A stretch of DNA of 64,000 bases from Prauserella halophila (GCF_024171895.1 NZ_JAMTCQ010000008.1:434001-498000), one strand, 5' to 3'; numbered from the stretch's first letter, positions 45,499 through 53,995 are shown. Notes: a model not told the origin generated them from the sequence alone. Made by a program: numbers and translations.

Positions 45499-46889
45499 GT
45501 CGCGGTCCCCAGACCGGTCACCGCCGTGTCGAGCACGGGGATCTCCTCTCCGTCCGGCCACCGCAGCCGGACTCCACCTTCCACGGTCAGTTCTCCGCAT
45601 TCGGCCGACACCGCCGGCCCGGCGGGTGGTTCCTGGCCACCCACGGTGAGCATTGCGAACCCCGGGAAACACGTCAGCCAGTCGCCCGCCGTCGCACCCG
45701 CGGGCCGCGGCACGGCCGCGACGTCCAACACTGCGCCGCAACCGCTGGCCTCGGCCAGCATGCCGAGAGTGCCGGCGATTCCCGCCATGGACACGTCCTT
45801 GGCCGCCTGCGGGCGCGCCGCCGCGACCGATTCCTGCATCACACGCAACTCGGTCGTCCGACGGGTGGACGTCGAGTCCCACTGGGCGCCGGTGTAGCCG
45901 GGGCGCCACGAGCCACCGAGATCGGCGGTCAGCCGCAGCCGCTGGCCGGGGCGGCCACCTCCTCCCGGAACCGGATCGGGCGTGCGCCCCAACGCGGTCA
46001 CCACCAACGACGCCGGCACACTCAACTGCGTATGCCCGCCGAGCACCGGAACGTCCCACGCCCGACTGGCCGCTCGCAGTCCGGACAGCACTCGCGACGC
46101 GAACGACGCATCCCGCGCGCCCAGCGCATCGAGCAGGCCGACCGGGTTCGCACCCATCGCGGCCAGATCGTTGACGTTCACCAGCACCGAGCACCAGCCT
46201 GCCCACTCCGGGTCGCGCTCGACCATGGAGGGCAGGATCGCGTCGCAGGCGGCGACGGTGTCGCCGCCCGGCACCGGCACGCCGTCGTCGCCGACGAACC
46301 CGGGAACGCCGGTCATACCGTGCAGCAGCGGTCCGAGGGCGGTCTTGGTCGACCGTGCCAGCGCGGCCACCCGGCCGATCGGATACCGCATCAGCACGTG
46401 CGACCTGCCGGCCACATCCACGTCCCGGACACGCTGCCAGCCGAGGCGCGCGAACATCGCCTCGTTGGCCGGCTGCACCTTCGCCTCGAACCGCAGCACC
46501 CCGGCATTCTCCGCATACGCCTGCGCCGCCCTGACCAGCGCCGCACCGACGCGGGTAGCCGCGCGGCGGTGCTGCGGGTCCACCACGAGACGCCCGCCGT
46601 CCCACCAGCCGACGTCCGTGCCGCCGGTGGCCGGATGTAGCCGCACGCCGCCGACCACGGCTCCGCCCGGGTCGCGGGCGACGAGTACGACGGTGCGCGG
46701 GTCACCGTCGTGGACGTCCGTGTCGTCGGAGTCGAAGAGCCGTTGCTCGTCGACGAAGACCGCACGCCGCAACGCCCGGTACGCACCGAGTGTGGCGGCA
46801 TCGTCGGCGGGCTCGATCCGGAAGCGCGGCTGCCGCGCCACGCTGACCGGGTCGCCGAGACCCGCCAGCACGTCGGGATACATACTCAC
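45495..46889 (-). CDS. MSMEG_0567-type fusion: GNAT acetyltransferase + AIR-synthase-like domain
   Basis: 464 aa. Residues about 15-165 are a GNAT fold (RIEPADDAATLGAYRALRRAVFVDEQ, GGRLVVDPQHRRAATRVGAALVR with the acetyl-CoA loop, RFEAKVQPANEAMFARLGW). Residues about 180-464 resemble PurM/AIR synthase (VNVNDLAAMGANPVGLLDAL, VLGGHTQLSVPASLVVTALG, AAKDVSMAGIAGTLGML), an ATP-binding fold. In cyanobacteria these are two genes (Sll0786, Sll0787); in mycobacteria one. GTG 46889 overlaps the radical SAM stop as GTGA; ATG 46883 is the alternative. Confidence 0.88.
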   Translation of the reverse strand: MSMYPDVLAGLGDPVSVARQPRFRIEPADDAATLGAYRALRRAVFVDEQRLFDSDDTDVHDGDPRTVVLVARDPGGAVVGGVRLHPATGGTDVGWWDGGRLVVDPQHRRAATRVGAALVRAAQAYAENAGVLRFEAKVQPANEAMFARLGWQRVRDVDVAGRSHVLMRYPIGRVAALARSTKTALGPLLHGMTGVPGFVGDDGVPVPGGDTVAACDAILPSMVERDPEWAGWCSVLVNVNDLAAMGANPVGLLDALGARDASFASRVLSGLRAASRAWDVPVLGGHTQLSVPASLVVTALGRTPDPVPGGGGRPGQRLRLTADLGGSWRPGYTGAQWDSTSTRRTTELRVMQESVAAARPQAAKDVSMAGIAGTLGMLAEASGCGAVLDVAAVPRPAGATAGDWLTCFPGFAMLTVGGQEPPAGPAVSAECGELTVEGGVRLRWPDGEEIPVLDTAVTGLGTAT

Positions 46890-47959
46890 GCTCCTGCCGC
46901 GCTCAACGCGCCACAGGCGCCGCACGCGGCGCACCCGGCCTGCTGATCGGCCCCGGTCATGCCCGCCGCACGCAGCAGTGCGGCGACGCGTTCGGTGACG
47001 TCACGGACGAGCGAGGCGGGCGGCGGCTGCACACCGTCGGCACGCGCCAAGGTGCCCGCCATCGGACGCATCGGGACGACGAACGGGTAGACGCCGTGCT
47101 CGATGAGCTCGCCGGCGCCCGCCACCAGCTCACCGGGATCCTCGCCGAGGCCGACGAGCAGATACGTCGACACACGGTTGTGGCCGAACACCCGCACCGA
47201 CTCGTCCCACGCCTCCCAGTACTCGCTCAACGGCACCGTCGACTTGCCCGGCATCCAGCGCTCCCGGACCGCATCGTCGAGCGATTCGACATGGATCCCG
47301 ATCGATGTCGCGCCCGCTTCGCGTAGTTCGGTCAGCGCTGTGAGGTCGCCGGGCGGTTCGATCTGTACCTGGATCGGCAACCCCGGTACCGCCTGGAGTA
47401 CGGCCCGTACACAGCGCACGAGGTGCCGTGCTCCCCTGTCCGGTCCCGTGGTCGTCCCCGTGGTGAGCACCAGCTGCCGCACGCCGTCGAGACGCACGGC
47501 GGCCTCGGCGACCTCCGCGAGCTGTGCGGGTGTCTTCGCCGCGATCGTCGAGTCCGTGCGCAGCGACTCCTCGATGGTGCAGAACCGGCATCGCTGGTCC
47601 TCGTCGTACCGGATGCACGTCTGTACCACTGTGGAGGCCAGCACGTCCCTGCCGTGCAGGAGAGCGATCTTGCGATACGGAATACCATCCTTTGTGGACA
47701 GTTCGTAGAACCTCGGCCTGGCGACGGGTTCCACCGACAGGCCGAGGTCCAGGGTTCCGTCGAAGACCCTGCCGTCGCGCACGACGTACGGACTCTCGGA
47801 GTTCAGCGGAACGGTCGCGGCGGCACCGTCGACCACGAGATGACCGTCGTCACTCGGCCCCGCTCCGTTGCTGCGCCGGACGGGCGTCTCCGTCCGGAGT
47901 CCCTGAACCGCGAGGTCGAACCGTGTCGACACGACCGCGTTCTCAGCATCAGTTGTCAC
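46886..47959 (-). CDS. MSMEG_0568-type radical SAM protein
   Basis: 357 aa. The cluster cysteines are Cys115, Cys124 and Cys127 (TCIRYDEDQRCRFCTIEES), a CX8CX2C spacing, wider than the standard CX3CX2C. A GTTTG-type SAM loop follows (LVLTTGTTTGPDRG), then IQVQIEPPGDL and GIHVESLDD as in biotin-synthase-like barrels. The extreme C-terminus has a second cysteine triad, C343/C346/C349 (GCAACGACGA), possibly an auxiliary cluster. GTG 47959 has GGGAGGTACGTC upstream. Reaction unknown; in Nit1C it is always beside the GNAT/AIR and nitrilase genes. Confidence 0.9.
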   Translation of the reverse strand: MTTDAENAVVSTRFDLAVQGLRTETPVRRSNGAGPSDDGHLVVDGAAATVPLNSESPYVVRDGRVFDGTLDLGLSVEPVARPRFYELSTKDGIPYRKIALLHGRDVLASTVVQTCIRYDEDQRCRFCTIEESLRTDSTIAAKTPAQLAEVAEAAVRLDGVRQLVLTTGTTTGPDRGARHLVRCVRAVLQAVPGLPIQVQIEPPGDLTALTELREAGATSIGIHVESLDDAVRERWMPGKSTVPLSEYWEAWDESVRVFGHNRVSTYLLVGLGEDPGELVAGAGELIEHGVYPFVVPMRPMAGTLARADGVQPPPASLVRDVTERVAALLRAAGMTGADQQAGCAACGACGALSAAGA

Positions 47960-47995
47960 GACGTACCTCCCAACTCCCGATCGCCGTTTCGCGGG

Positions 47996-48508
47996 TCACC
48001 ACATATAGGTCGAATTGATGATCGCGCCCTTGCGCGCGTAGTGGATGAGCGCGTCCTGCACGTCCAGCGGGTGGGTCGGAATCACGCCCTCGATGAGGTC
48101 CTCCTCGCGCAGCCCGTGCAACGACAATCCGAACCGGCAGCAGTACACCTTGCCGCCTTCGGCGATGAACGTCTTGAGTTGCTCGTTGATGTTGTGCTCG
48201 CCGGGGAACGCCGAGTTGCCCGTCGTCGGGAACCCACGCGTGGCCATGCAGTTCATCGAGCCGGTACCGTAGAAGTAGATCGCGGCCTCGAAGCCCTTCC
48301 GCAACGCGCGTGTCGCCTGCAGGATCGCCACGAAGCTCACCGACGACTCGTGCGCGATGCCGTGCACCAGAGTGAAGTAGGACTGGCCGGGTTCGGCCTG
48401 ATAGTCGGGAAACACCTTCGTTCCGCCGTAGATGTTCGAGCCTTCGGGCAGCGACGGGTGCGGGATCTCGTTCAGGCTCTGCTGCTCGGTCTCGGTCAGT
48501 TCGGGCAT
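47996..48508 (-). CDS. MSMEG_0572/Sll0783 family nitrogen starvation response protein
   Basis: 170 aa. Begins MPELTETEQQSLNEIPHPSL and is rich in conserved aromatic and Cys residues: YFTLVHGIAHESSVSFV, YFYGTGSMNCMATRGFP, GGKVYCCRFGLSLHGL and a C-terminal INSTYMW. The alternating layout and the VYCC cysteines recall the DsrE/YchN fold (inference). Sll0783 in Synechocystis is induced by nitrogen starvation and affects PHB accumulation (literature). ATG 48508 has GAAGGAGAACCC upstream. Confidence 0.9.
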   Translation of the reverse strand: MPELTETEQQSLNEIPHPSLPEGSNIYGGTKVFPDYQAEPGQSYFTLVHGIAHESSVSFVAILQATRALRKGFEAAIYFYGTGSMNCMATRGFPTTGNSAFPGEHNINEQLKTFIAEGGKVYCCRFGLSLHGLREEDLIEGVIPTHPLDVQDALIHYARKGAIINSTYMW

Positions 48509-48560
48509 GGGTTCTCCTTCGTCGATATCGGCGGATTTCCTGACTACGGTCCGACGAACG

Positions 48561-49388
48561 TCAGCCGTAGAGCTTGTCGAAGTTCTCGCGGAACGCGAGG
48601 CGTGCGAGTTCGCCGTCGCCCGCGGCACCGCTGAGGGCCGCGAGTTCGGCACCGTGGTCTCCCCACGGCTCGTCGCTGGCGAAAAGCACCCGGTCGGCAC
48701 CGATGCCGCGCCGGGAGATCTCCTCGGCGAGCCAGCGCGGCGCGAATCCGATCGCCCACGACAGGTCGGTGTAGACGTGCTTTCCCTCCTCGATCCAGGA
48801 GAAGAAGCGGGAGCCGACCAGCTTGATATGGCCGCTCATACCCCCGCCGAAGTGCACCAGGTGGATCTTCACGCGGTGGCCGTAGTCGTCGACGAGCGCG
48901 CCGATGTTGTCGATGTCCGAGGCGCCTCCCGGGGAGGTGTGCACGTGTACGACGAGGTCGAGCGTTTCGGCCGTCGCGACGATCTCGTCCAGCAACGGGC
49001 GGCATTCCGGATCCGTGGGATTTCCGCCCAGCAGGAAGCTGAGTTTGAGCGCACGCACCCCGGGCTCGTCGGCGAGCGCGAGCGCGGCGCGGGTACGCTC
49101 CGCGTCGCGCGGCAGCGGGGACACCCACACCGCGGCGCGGATCCGGTCGTCCGACGCGGCCGCCTCGACACAGAGTTCGTTGAACGAGAACGACACCGCC
49201 GGATCGGGCACGCCGTAGTTCGGGATCACCAGCGCCCGTTCCGTGCCCTCGGCGTCCAGGTCGGCGATCAGTTCGGCGATCGTCTCCCGCGCCCGCGAGT
49301 CCGGTTTGACCGCGGGGCCGCCGTAGAACGGGAACGCCGGCATCGAACCGAGGTGCCGGTGCGCATCACGGACGTCGAACCGTGTCAC
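48561..49388 (-). CDS. amidohydrolase family protein (PF04909-type) in the Nit1C-like operon
   Basis: 275 aa TIM-barrel hydrolase. Metal ligands: N-terminal RDAHRHLG (HxH as H-R-H), LVVHVHTSPGG, KIHLVHFGGG and the final Asp in LFASDEPWGDH. ALxAAV-type strand VWVSPLPRD is also family-typical. GTG 49388 has GGGAGGGCACCA upstream; 76 bp separates it from the flavoprotein gene, the largest gap in the operon. It may process an amide or carboxylate made by the cluster (inference). Confidence 0.88.
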   Translation of the reverse strand: MTRFDVRDAHRHLGSMPAFPFYGGPAVKPDSRARETIAELIADLDAEGTERALVIPNYGVPDPAVSFSFNELCVEAAASDDRIRAAVWVSPLPRDAERTRAALALADEPGVRALKLSFLLGGNPTDPECRPLLDEIVATAETLDLVVHVHTSPGGASDIDNIGALVDDYGHRVKIHLVHFGGGMSGHIKLVGSRFFSWIEEGKHVYTDLSWAIGFAPRWLAEEISRRGIGADRVLFASDEPWGDHGAELAALSGAAGDGELARLAFRENFDKLYG

Positions 49389-49464
49389 TGGTGCCCTCCC
49401 ACATCGTTGCTCCGTTCCGCCCGCGTCGCGACGGACGTCGTGTCATCGGAGTCACCGTGGCCGC

Positions 49465-50793
49465 TCATGCGACCGTGTGCGGTGATGTCCGGACGGCGCC
49501 GGCCGGACAGGTGTTCCTGCGAGTGCCTGCGATCCACGGCACGTCGAACCGGGTTCCGGGGGCGGTGTCGGTGATCCGGCGCGCGAGATGTTCCGCGTCG
49601 CGTCCGACCCCGCTGAAGCGGCCCGAACCCCACGTGTGCTGCCACGGCAGGCCCAGGAAGTACAGGCCGGGGCAACCGGTCACCCCACGCTCGTGCGCCG
49701 GGTAACCGCGCCCGTCGAAGACCGGCACCTCGATCCACCGGTGGTCCATGCCGAATCCGGTGGCCCACACCACGGACGTGATGCCGGTATCGTCGAGCGC
49801 GAGCTCCGCCGGCTCGTCACCTGGATCCCACACCGGAACGTAGCGCCGTTCGGCCGGAGCTTCGATCCCGTGCAGTTCCAGGTACGCGTCGATCGAGTCC
49901 TTGATCCCCTCGGACACGGCGTCGGCACCGTCGAGGTTCTCACGCAGGTCCGGGAGGAAACGCACCACGCCGGAGTCCACATCGGACAACCTTCCGTACA
50001 GTCGCATCCCCGCGAGCGCGAACGCCCGCAGGTCGATGTCGCGGCCGCCGTCCCGCCCGGTGACGTAGTGATTGGCCCGGAACCGCACGGCGTCGGCGTC
50101 GGAGAACTCGTCGATCCCCCGGCGGTAGTGGCCCATGTCCTCGAGCCAGTCGACGACGTCCCTGCCGCGGTACCGGCGCGCGACCCTCGGCGCGCCCCCC
50201 ACGGACAGATGCACCGCGCGCCCGGCCAGCTGCAGGTCCTCGGCGATCTGGCACCCGGACTGTCCCGACCCGACCACGAGCACCTCGCCGTCCGGTAGCT
50301 GCCGTGGATTCCGGTATGCCGAGGAGTGCAGCTGGGTGAGCCCGGGAGGAAGCCGCTCGGCGAGCCGCGGGATCAGCGGAACCTGGTACGGACCGGTGGC
50401 CACCACAACCTGATCGGCGGTGAGCTCTCCGTGCGATGTGGACAGCACGAACGTCGTCCCGTCTCGTCGCAGCAGGGTCACGTCGACTCCGGTGACGAGC
50501 GGGCACGGGAAGGAACGTGCGTAGTCCTCTACGTAGGCCGCGACCTCGTCCCGGGCCATGAACCCGTCGGGATCGCCACCCGCGTAGGGAAATCCGGGAA
50601 GGTCGCACTGCCGGTTCGGCGTGACGAGGCAGAACGAGTCCCAGCGACGACTGCGCCACTCGTGTCCCGGGCTCTCCCGTTCCAGCACGATGTGGTCCAC
50701 ACCGTCCCGGGTCAGCCGGTGGCTCATCGACAGCCCCGCCTGCCCTCCGCCGATGATCGCCACCGTCCGGTGCAAGCCATCCACCGTGGTCAT
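49465..50793 (-). CDS. MSMEG_0569-type flavin-dependent oxidoreductase
   Basis: 442 aa, flavin monooxygenase-like: FAD motif [16 protein letters not shown] near residue 13, FAD-contact [22 protein letters not shown] Rossmann motif [17 protein letters not shown] near 167-183 and [10 protein letters not shown] in the C-terminal FAD motif. Comparable to NitH of Nit1C clusters. ATG 50793 overlaps the stop of the small upstream gene as ATGA. Likely N- or C-hydroxylation of the pathway intermediate (inference). Confidence 0.9.
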   Translation of the reverse strand: MTTVDGLHRTVAIIGGGQAGLSMSHRLTRDGVDHIVLERESPGHEWRSRRWDSFCLVTPNRQCDLPGFPYAGGDPDGFMARDEVAAYVEDYARSFPCPLVTGVDVTLLRRDGTTFVLSTSHGELTADQVVVATGPYQVPLIPRLAERLPPGLTQLHSSAYRNPRQLPDGEVLVVGSGQSGCQIAEDLQLAGRAVHLSVGGAPRVARRYRGRDVVDWLEDMGHYRRGIDEFSDADAVRFRANHYVTGRDGGRDIDLRAFALAGMRLYGRLSDVDSGVVRFLPDLRENLDGADAVSEGIKDSIDAYLELHGIEAPAERRYVPVWDPGDEPAELALDDTGITSVVWATGFGMDHRWIEVPVFDGRGYPAHERGVTGCPGLYFLGLPWQHTWGSGRFSGVGRDAEHLARRITDTAPGTRFDVPWIAGTRRNTCPAGAVRTSPHTVA

Positions 50794-51071
50794 CGTTCGA
50801 ACCTCTCGACAACCACGGTGGAGTCACCGGCAGCGCCCGTCGCGGCCCGGTCGAGTTCCGCCACGGTGGCCCTCGCCCGGCCACACGGGACACCGTGAAT
50901 GGCGGCGACTCGGTCCGAGGCGACACCGAGAGCCGATTTCCCGCGTTCCAGGAAATCGTCGATGCGGTATTCGCTCCCGGGCCGGAGATAGTCCTCGATC
51001 ACGGTGGACGGGGAGTAGAATCGGTGCGAAACGCCGTCCGGCCAGCGCACATGGAAGTACATCTCGGGCAC
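50790..51071 (-). CDS. MSMEG_0570 family nitrogen starvation response protein
   Basis: 93 aa, first gene of the operon. [20 protein letters not shown] and the [24 protein letters not shown] segment are characteristic of the small protein fixed in this cluster. The start is set at GTG 51071 because AGAGGAG lies five bases upstream; GTG 51077 and ATG 51062 are alternatives. Role unknown; translationally coupled to the flavoprotein by ATGA, so perhaps a partner subunit. Confidence 0.85.
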   Translation of the reverse strand: MPEMYFHVRWPDGVSHRFYSPSTVIEDYLRPGSEYRIDDFLERGKSALGVASDRVAAIHGVPCGRARATVAELDRAATGAAGDSTVVVERFER

Positions 51072-51419
51072 GGCCACTCCTCTCGACGGGATGGTTCTGT
51101 CGGTGGGTCGTTCTCGCGGTGGGTCGTTCTCGCGGTGGGTCGTTCTCGCGGCGGAACGGTTCGCCGAGGGACGGACACGGCAGGTGGGTGACGCGACTCG
51201 GTCGCGATACCATGGACACGCCCGCGGCGACGTCTACCCGCGGACCGGCGACCACACTGTCGCGGCGATAGAGTTGCCACGATCCGGACGCCCATGGCGA
51301 CCGAATGTGATGACAACCAGTAGAACCGCTGACGATTTCCGAACGATGCCATCCGGAATGCCCGTGCGTTACCGAAAAGGCACTTTGTTACGAGAAAACG
51401 TCCGATAGTCTCGATGGTG
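51072..51419. other. 348-bp divergent promoter region of the Nit1C-like operon and the 51420 methyltransferase
   Basis: No gene. Besides the 16-bp array (51102-51149) the right end is AT-rich and contains two direct GTTAC-containing repeats (51368-51372 and 51387-51391, 19 bp apart) and a -10-like GATAGT at 51404-51409. Confidence 0.55.
51102..51149. repeat. 16-bp tandem repeat, three copies, in the operon leader
   Basis: Three exact copies of GGTGGGTCGTTCTCGC (51102-51117, 51118-51133, 51134-51149), with a degenerate partial copy before them. They begin 30 bp upstream of the first Nit1C-like gene. Confidence 0.92.
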
Positions 51420-52943
51420 ATGAGCACGCCCGGCGCCACCGCAACCGATTCCGACACCGCGGCCGATTCCGACACCGCGGCCGATCCAGAGACCGCGACC
51501 GCCGTCGTGGACCGCGCCTACCGCCTGATCCTCGGCCGGGCCCCGGACGCCGCGGGACTGGCGGACTACACGGAGCAGCTGCGCTCCGGGCAGCTGTCGG
51601 AGCGCCAGCTGTGCGCTGCACTCGCGAGTTCGGACGAGTTCGCGGACCGGCTCTCGCCCGAGGCGGGGCCGGCGGCCGGGGCACGCGACGCGCGGGCGGC
51701 GGCCGCCCGCGAACCCGGGTTCGTCGACGCCGCCGAGCTCATCCGCACCACGACGGTCGAAGACCTGGCCGCCACCGCCGAGGCGTACTTCTCCTCCCTC
51801 GACCACACCGAACCGCTGCTGGCGAAACCGTTCAAGGAACCCGGCGAGGCAGCCGATCTGCTGGTGACGTTCGGGCAGGTGCTGCGCGGGCTGCAACCGG
51901 CCCCGGGCATGACGGTGCTGGACTTCGGCGCGGGCACCTGCTGGACGAGCCGGCTGCTCACCCAGCTCGGCTGCCACGTGATCGCCGCGGACTTCTCGCC
52001 GTCGGCGCTCGAGCTCGGCCGCGAGCTGTACGCGCGCCAGCCCGTGATCGGCGATCGGCCGGATCCGGAGTTCCTGACCTTCGACGGCCACCACGTCGAT
52101 CTGCCGGACGCGTCGGTCGACCGTGTCCTGTCCTACGACGCGCTCCACCACGTGCCGAACCCCGGGCAGGTGCTCGGGGAATTCGCGCGAGTCCTGCGGC
52201 CCGGCGGTCTCGCCGCCTTCGCCGAGCCGGGGCCGGAACACTCGCTGCAGCCGCAGTCGCAGTACGAGATGCGGCACTTCGGCGTGCTCGAGAACGACGT
52301 GGTGATCGAGGACCTGTGGGAGCAGGCGCGCCGTGCCGGGTTCGCCGACCTGCGGTTGTGCCTGCTCGACTCCTCGCCGCAGTGGGTCGACCTGCCGACG
52401 TTCCAGGACGTGCTCAGCACCCGGGCCGACGGTGCGGTGTTCCCGGAACCCACACGTGCGGCGATCGGCGACCGGCGCATGTTCGTGCTCCGCCGCGACG
52501 GCACCGAGCCCCCGGACAGCCGGGCGGCCGACGGCCTCGGCGCGGACCTCGTGTTGTCCGACGTCGACGTCACCAGCCCGGCCGAGGACACCGTCGCCGC
52601 CACGATTCGCGGGACGTGCCTGCTGCGCAACACCGGCACGCGCACGTGGCTGCCGTCCGATGCCGCGCACGGCCCGGTGTATCTCGGCGCCCGCGTGCGC
52701 ACGGCCGACGGCACGCTGAGCGATCGACTCAGCGGCACCGGCGGCCGCATTCCGTTGCCCGGACGGGGCGTCGCCCCGGGCGAAGAGGTGACCGTCCCGG
52801 TGCACCTCGACGTGCCCGCCTGCGGCGACGACGGAACCGACGCCGGCAGTCGTCCCGTCGCGGTCGAGTTCGATCCGGTCAGCGAGTTCGTGTGCTGGTT
52901 CTCCGTCAACGGGTCGGTCCCGGCCACGGTGCGGCTCCCCTGA
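51420..52943 (+). CDS. three-domain methyltransferase (DUF4214-like / SAM MTase / Ig-like C-terminal domain)
   Basis: About 507 aa. After an Asp/Thr/Ala tail with DSDTAADSDTAAD repeats comes a DUF4214-like helical segment (VVDRAYRLILGRAPDAAGLADYTEQL, then SDEFADRL), then a class I methyltransferase (about 155-290: VLDFGAGTCWTSRLL, LSYDALHHVPNPG, LRPGGLAAFAEPG), and a C-terminal beta-sandwich (about 375-505) with CLLRNTGTRTWLP reminiscent of NBR1-type FW domains. The start is ATG 51420 (ATG 51414 possible): no ribosome site, but GATAGT at 51404 would allow a leaderless start. Substrate unknown; glycan modification is suggested by DUF4214 (inference). Confidence 0.82.
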   Translation: MSTPGATATDSDTAADSDTAADPETATAVVDRAYRLILGRAPDAAGLADYTEQLRSGQLSERQLCAALASSDEFADRLSPEAGPAAGARDARAAAAREPGFVDAAELIRTTTVEDLAATAEAYFSSLDHTEPLLAKPFKEPGEAADLLVTFGQVLRGLQPAPGMTVLDFGAGTCWTSRLLTQLGCHVIAADFSPSALELGRELYARQPVIGDRPDPEFLTFDGHHVDLPDASVDRVLSYDALHHVPNPGQVLGEFARVLRPGGLAAFAEPGPEHSLQPQSQYEMRHFGVLENDVVIEDLWEQARRAGFADLRLCLLDSSPQWVDLPTFQDVLSTRADGAVFPEPTRAAIGDRRMFVLRRDGTEPPDSRAADGLGADLVLSDVDVTSPAEDTVAATIRGTCLLRNTGTRTWLPSDAAHGPVYLGARVRTADGTLSDRLSGTGGRIPLPGRGVAPGEEVTVPVHLDVPACGDDGTDAGSRPVAVEFDPVSEFVCWFSVNGSVPATVRLP

Positions 52944-53012
52944 GCCGACTCGGCACCGGACTCCGGCCCTCGTCCGGCGGCACCTCTCCGGCAACGGGCC
53001 GTCCGGGAAGAA

Positions 53013-53057
53013 ACGTCCGGTGATCGTGCCACCCCCAGACGCACGATCACCGGACGT
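53013..53057 (+). terminator. long perfect terminator hairpin
   Basis: Seventeen-bp perfect arms ACGTCCGGTGATCGTGC / GCACGATCACCGGACGT with an 11-base loop, 70 bp after the methyltransferase stop. Confidence 0.8.
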
Positions 53058-53323
53058 CCTCACCCGCCCCTCCACGGCGGCGGCCGCTGCAGGTCACCGA
53101 TCCGGACACGGCCCGGGCTGCGCGACGCGGGGTCACCACGACGGACCCGCGCACCGGCGTCCGCACCTCGTTCCGGTCGCAGCCGATGGCCTGCGACGTC
53201 GTCCGACGCCGACATCCAGCGTCCCTCCGGTGGCCGGCAGGTGCAGCAGTTCGGCCTGCGGCGGGGTGAGCCGCGGTGCGCGAACCTCGGCACCGCGCGG
53301 GCCGGGCACCGCGCCCCATGGGA

Positions 53324-53385
53324 TCGCGGTGTACCGGTGGGACTCGCGGTGTAGCTGTGGGTGAATGCCGGCACCGGTGGGTGAA
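53324..53385. repeat. degenerate 20-22-bp tandem array, three units
   Basis: Units start TCGCGGTGTACCGGTGGGAC, TCGCGGTGTAGCTGTGGGTG and TGCCGGCACCGGTGGGTGAA; adjacent, imperfect. Confidence 0.55.
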
Positions 53386-53859
53386 TACCGCCACACACCT
53401 CTCCCGTGGACCGATTCACGATCATTCGTGTCACGGGGATGATTCCGGATCACCGAAGGGTGGCGTTCGAACCGCCTCGTGTGTGATCATTTTTCGACGT
53501 CGTGAAATGTCTCGACCATTACGCTTTCACGAATGAATCACACGCGGCATTCACGTTACGAATCCGGTTATCACACACCGTATTCGGTTCGACACTCCGA
53601 GCGCAAGGACACATCCGGGCGATGTCGACACCTCGTCGACACCTGGAGGATGCACGCCCTGCGCGGTGCCCACGAACTTCCCGAAGATTCACATTGGGGG
53701 ATGTTTTCGCCGGTCACAGAGCTTCCATTAGCACACTTGGCCAATCGGACCCCGTTTCTGATACGTTCGCGGGGTTGTCTGGCGCGAGTCAAAGAAAGCC
53801 GACTCGTCCGCGCCTAAACCTTCTTTCGGAAAATGATCTGTGTTCCACGACACCGATCC

Positions 53860-53888
53860 GTGACTTTTCCGTTGCTGTTTCGTAATCT
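53860..53888 (+). promoter_or_regulatory. sigma-70-type promoter of the transglycosylase gene
   Basis: GTGACT (-35), 17-bp spacer, TAATCT (-10). Predicts a start near 53895 and a 5' leader of about 100 nt. Confidence 0.6.
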
Positions 53889-53995
53889 CTTGGAAGGTGT
53901 TCGCGACAACCCCGCGTGTTCCCCAGCACGGTCGCGACCCTGCCGACCCGGAACCCCGACCGGTCGGCACGCGAAACAAAAAGGAGAACCACCCC

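Larger units (their letters stand above)
52944..53995. other. 1.05-kb gene-poor region
   Basis: No open frame here has convincing codon bias or a family match. It holds a terminator (53013-53057), a degenerate repeat array (53324-53385), a stretch of distinctly lower GC (about 53400-53900) and the promoter of the transglycosylase gene (53860-53888). Short frames exist on both strands but look accidental. A small RNA or leader element is possible. Confidence 0.55.

Noticed and set aside
45499-46605. Long frame upstream of the intact nitrilase
   Set aside because: Antisense-like shadow within the GNAT-AIR gene in another frame; ATG 45498 with ATGA overlap is the real start.
51360-51400. GlnR box upstream of the Nit1C-like operon or divergent methyltransferase
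   Set aside because: Two GTTAC elements occur 19 bp apart, but the GTnAC-n6-GaAAC pattern with 22-bp period is not met.
53058-53880. Several 80-127-codon frames on both strands
   Set aside because: They overlap each other, lack ribosome sites, codon bias and any family resemblance.
53400-53995. ydaO/c-di-AMP riboswitch before a cell-wall hydrolase
   Set aside because: The conserved core could not be found, and the best promoter leaves only about 100 nt of leader.
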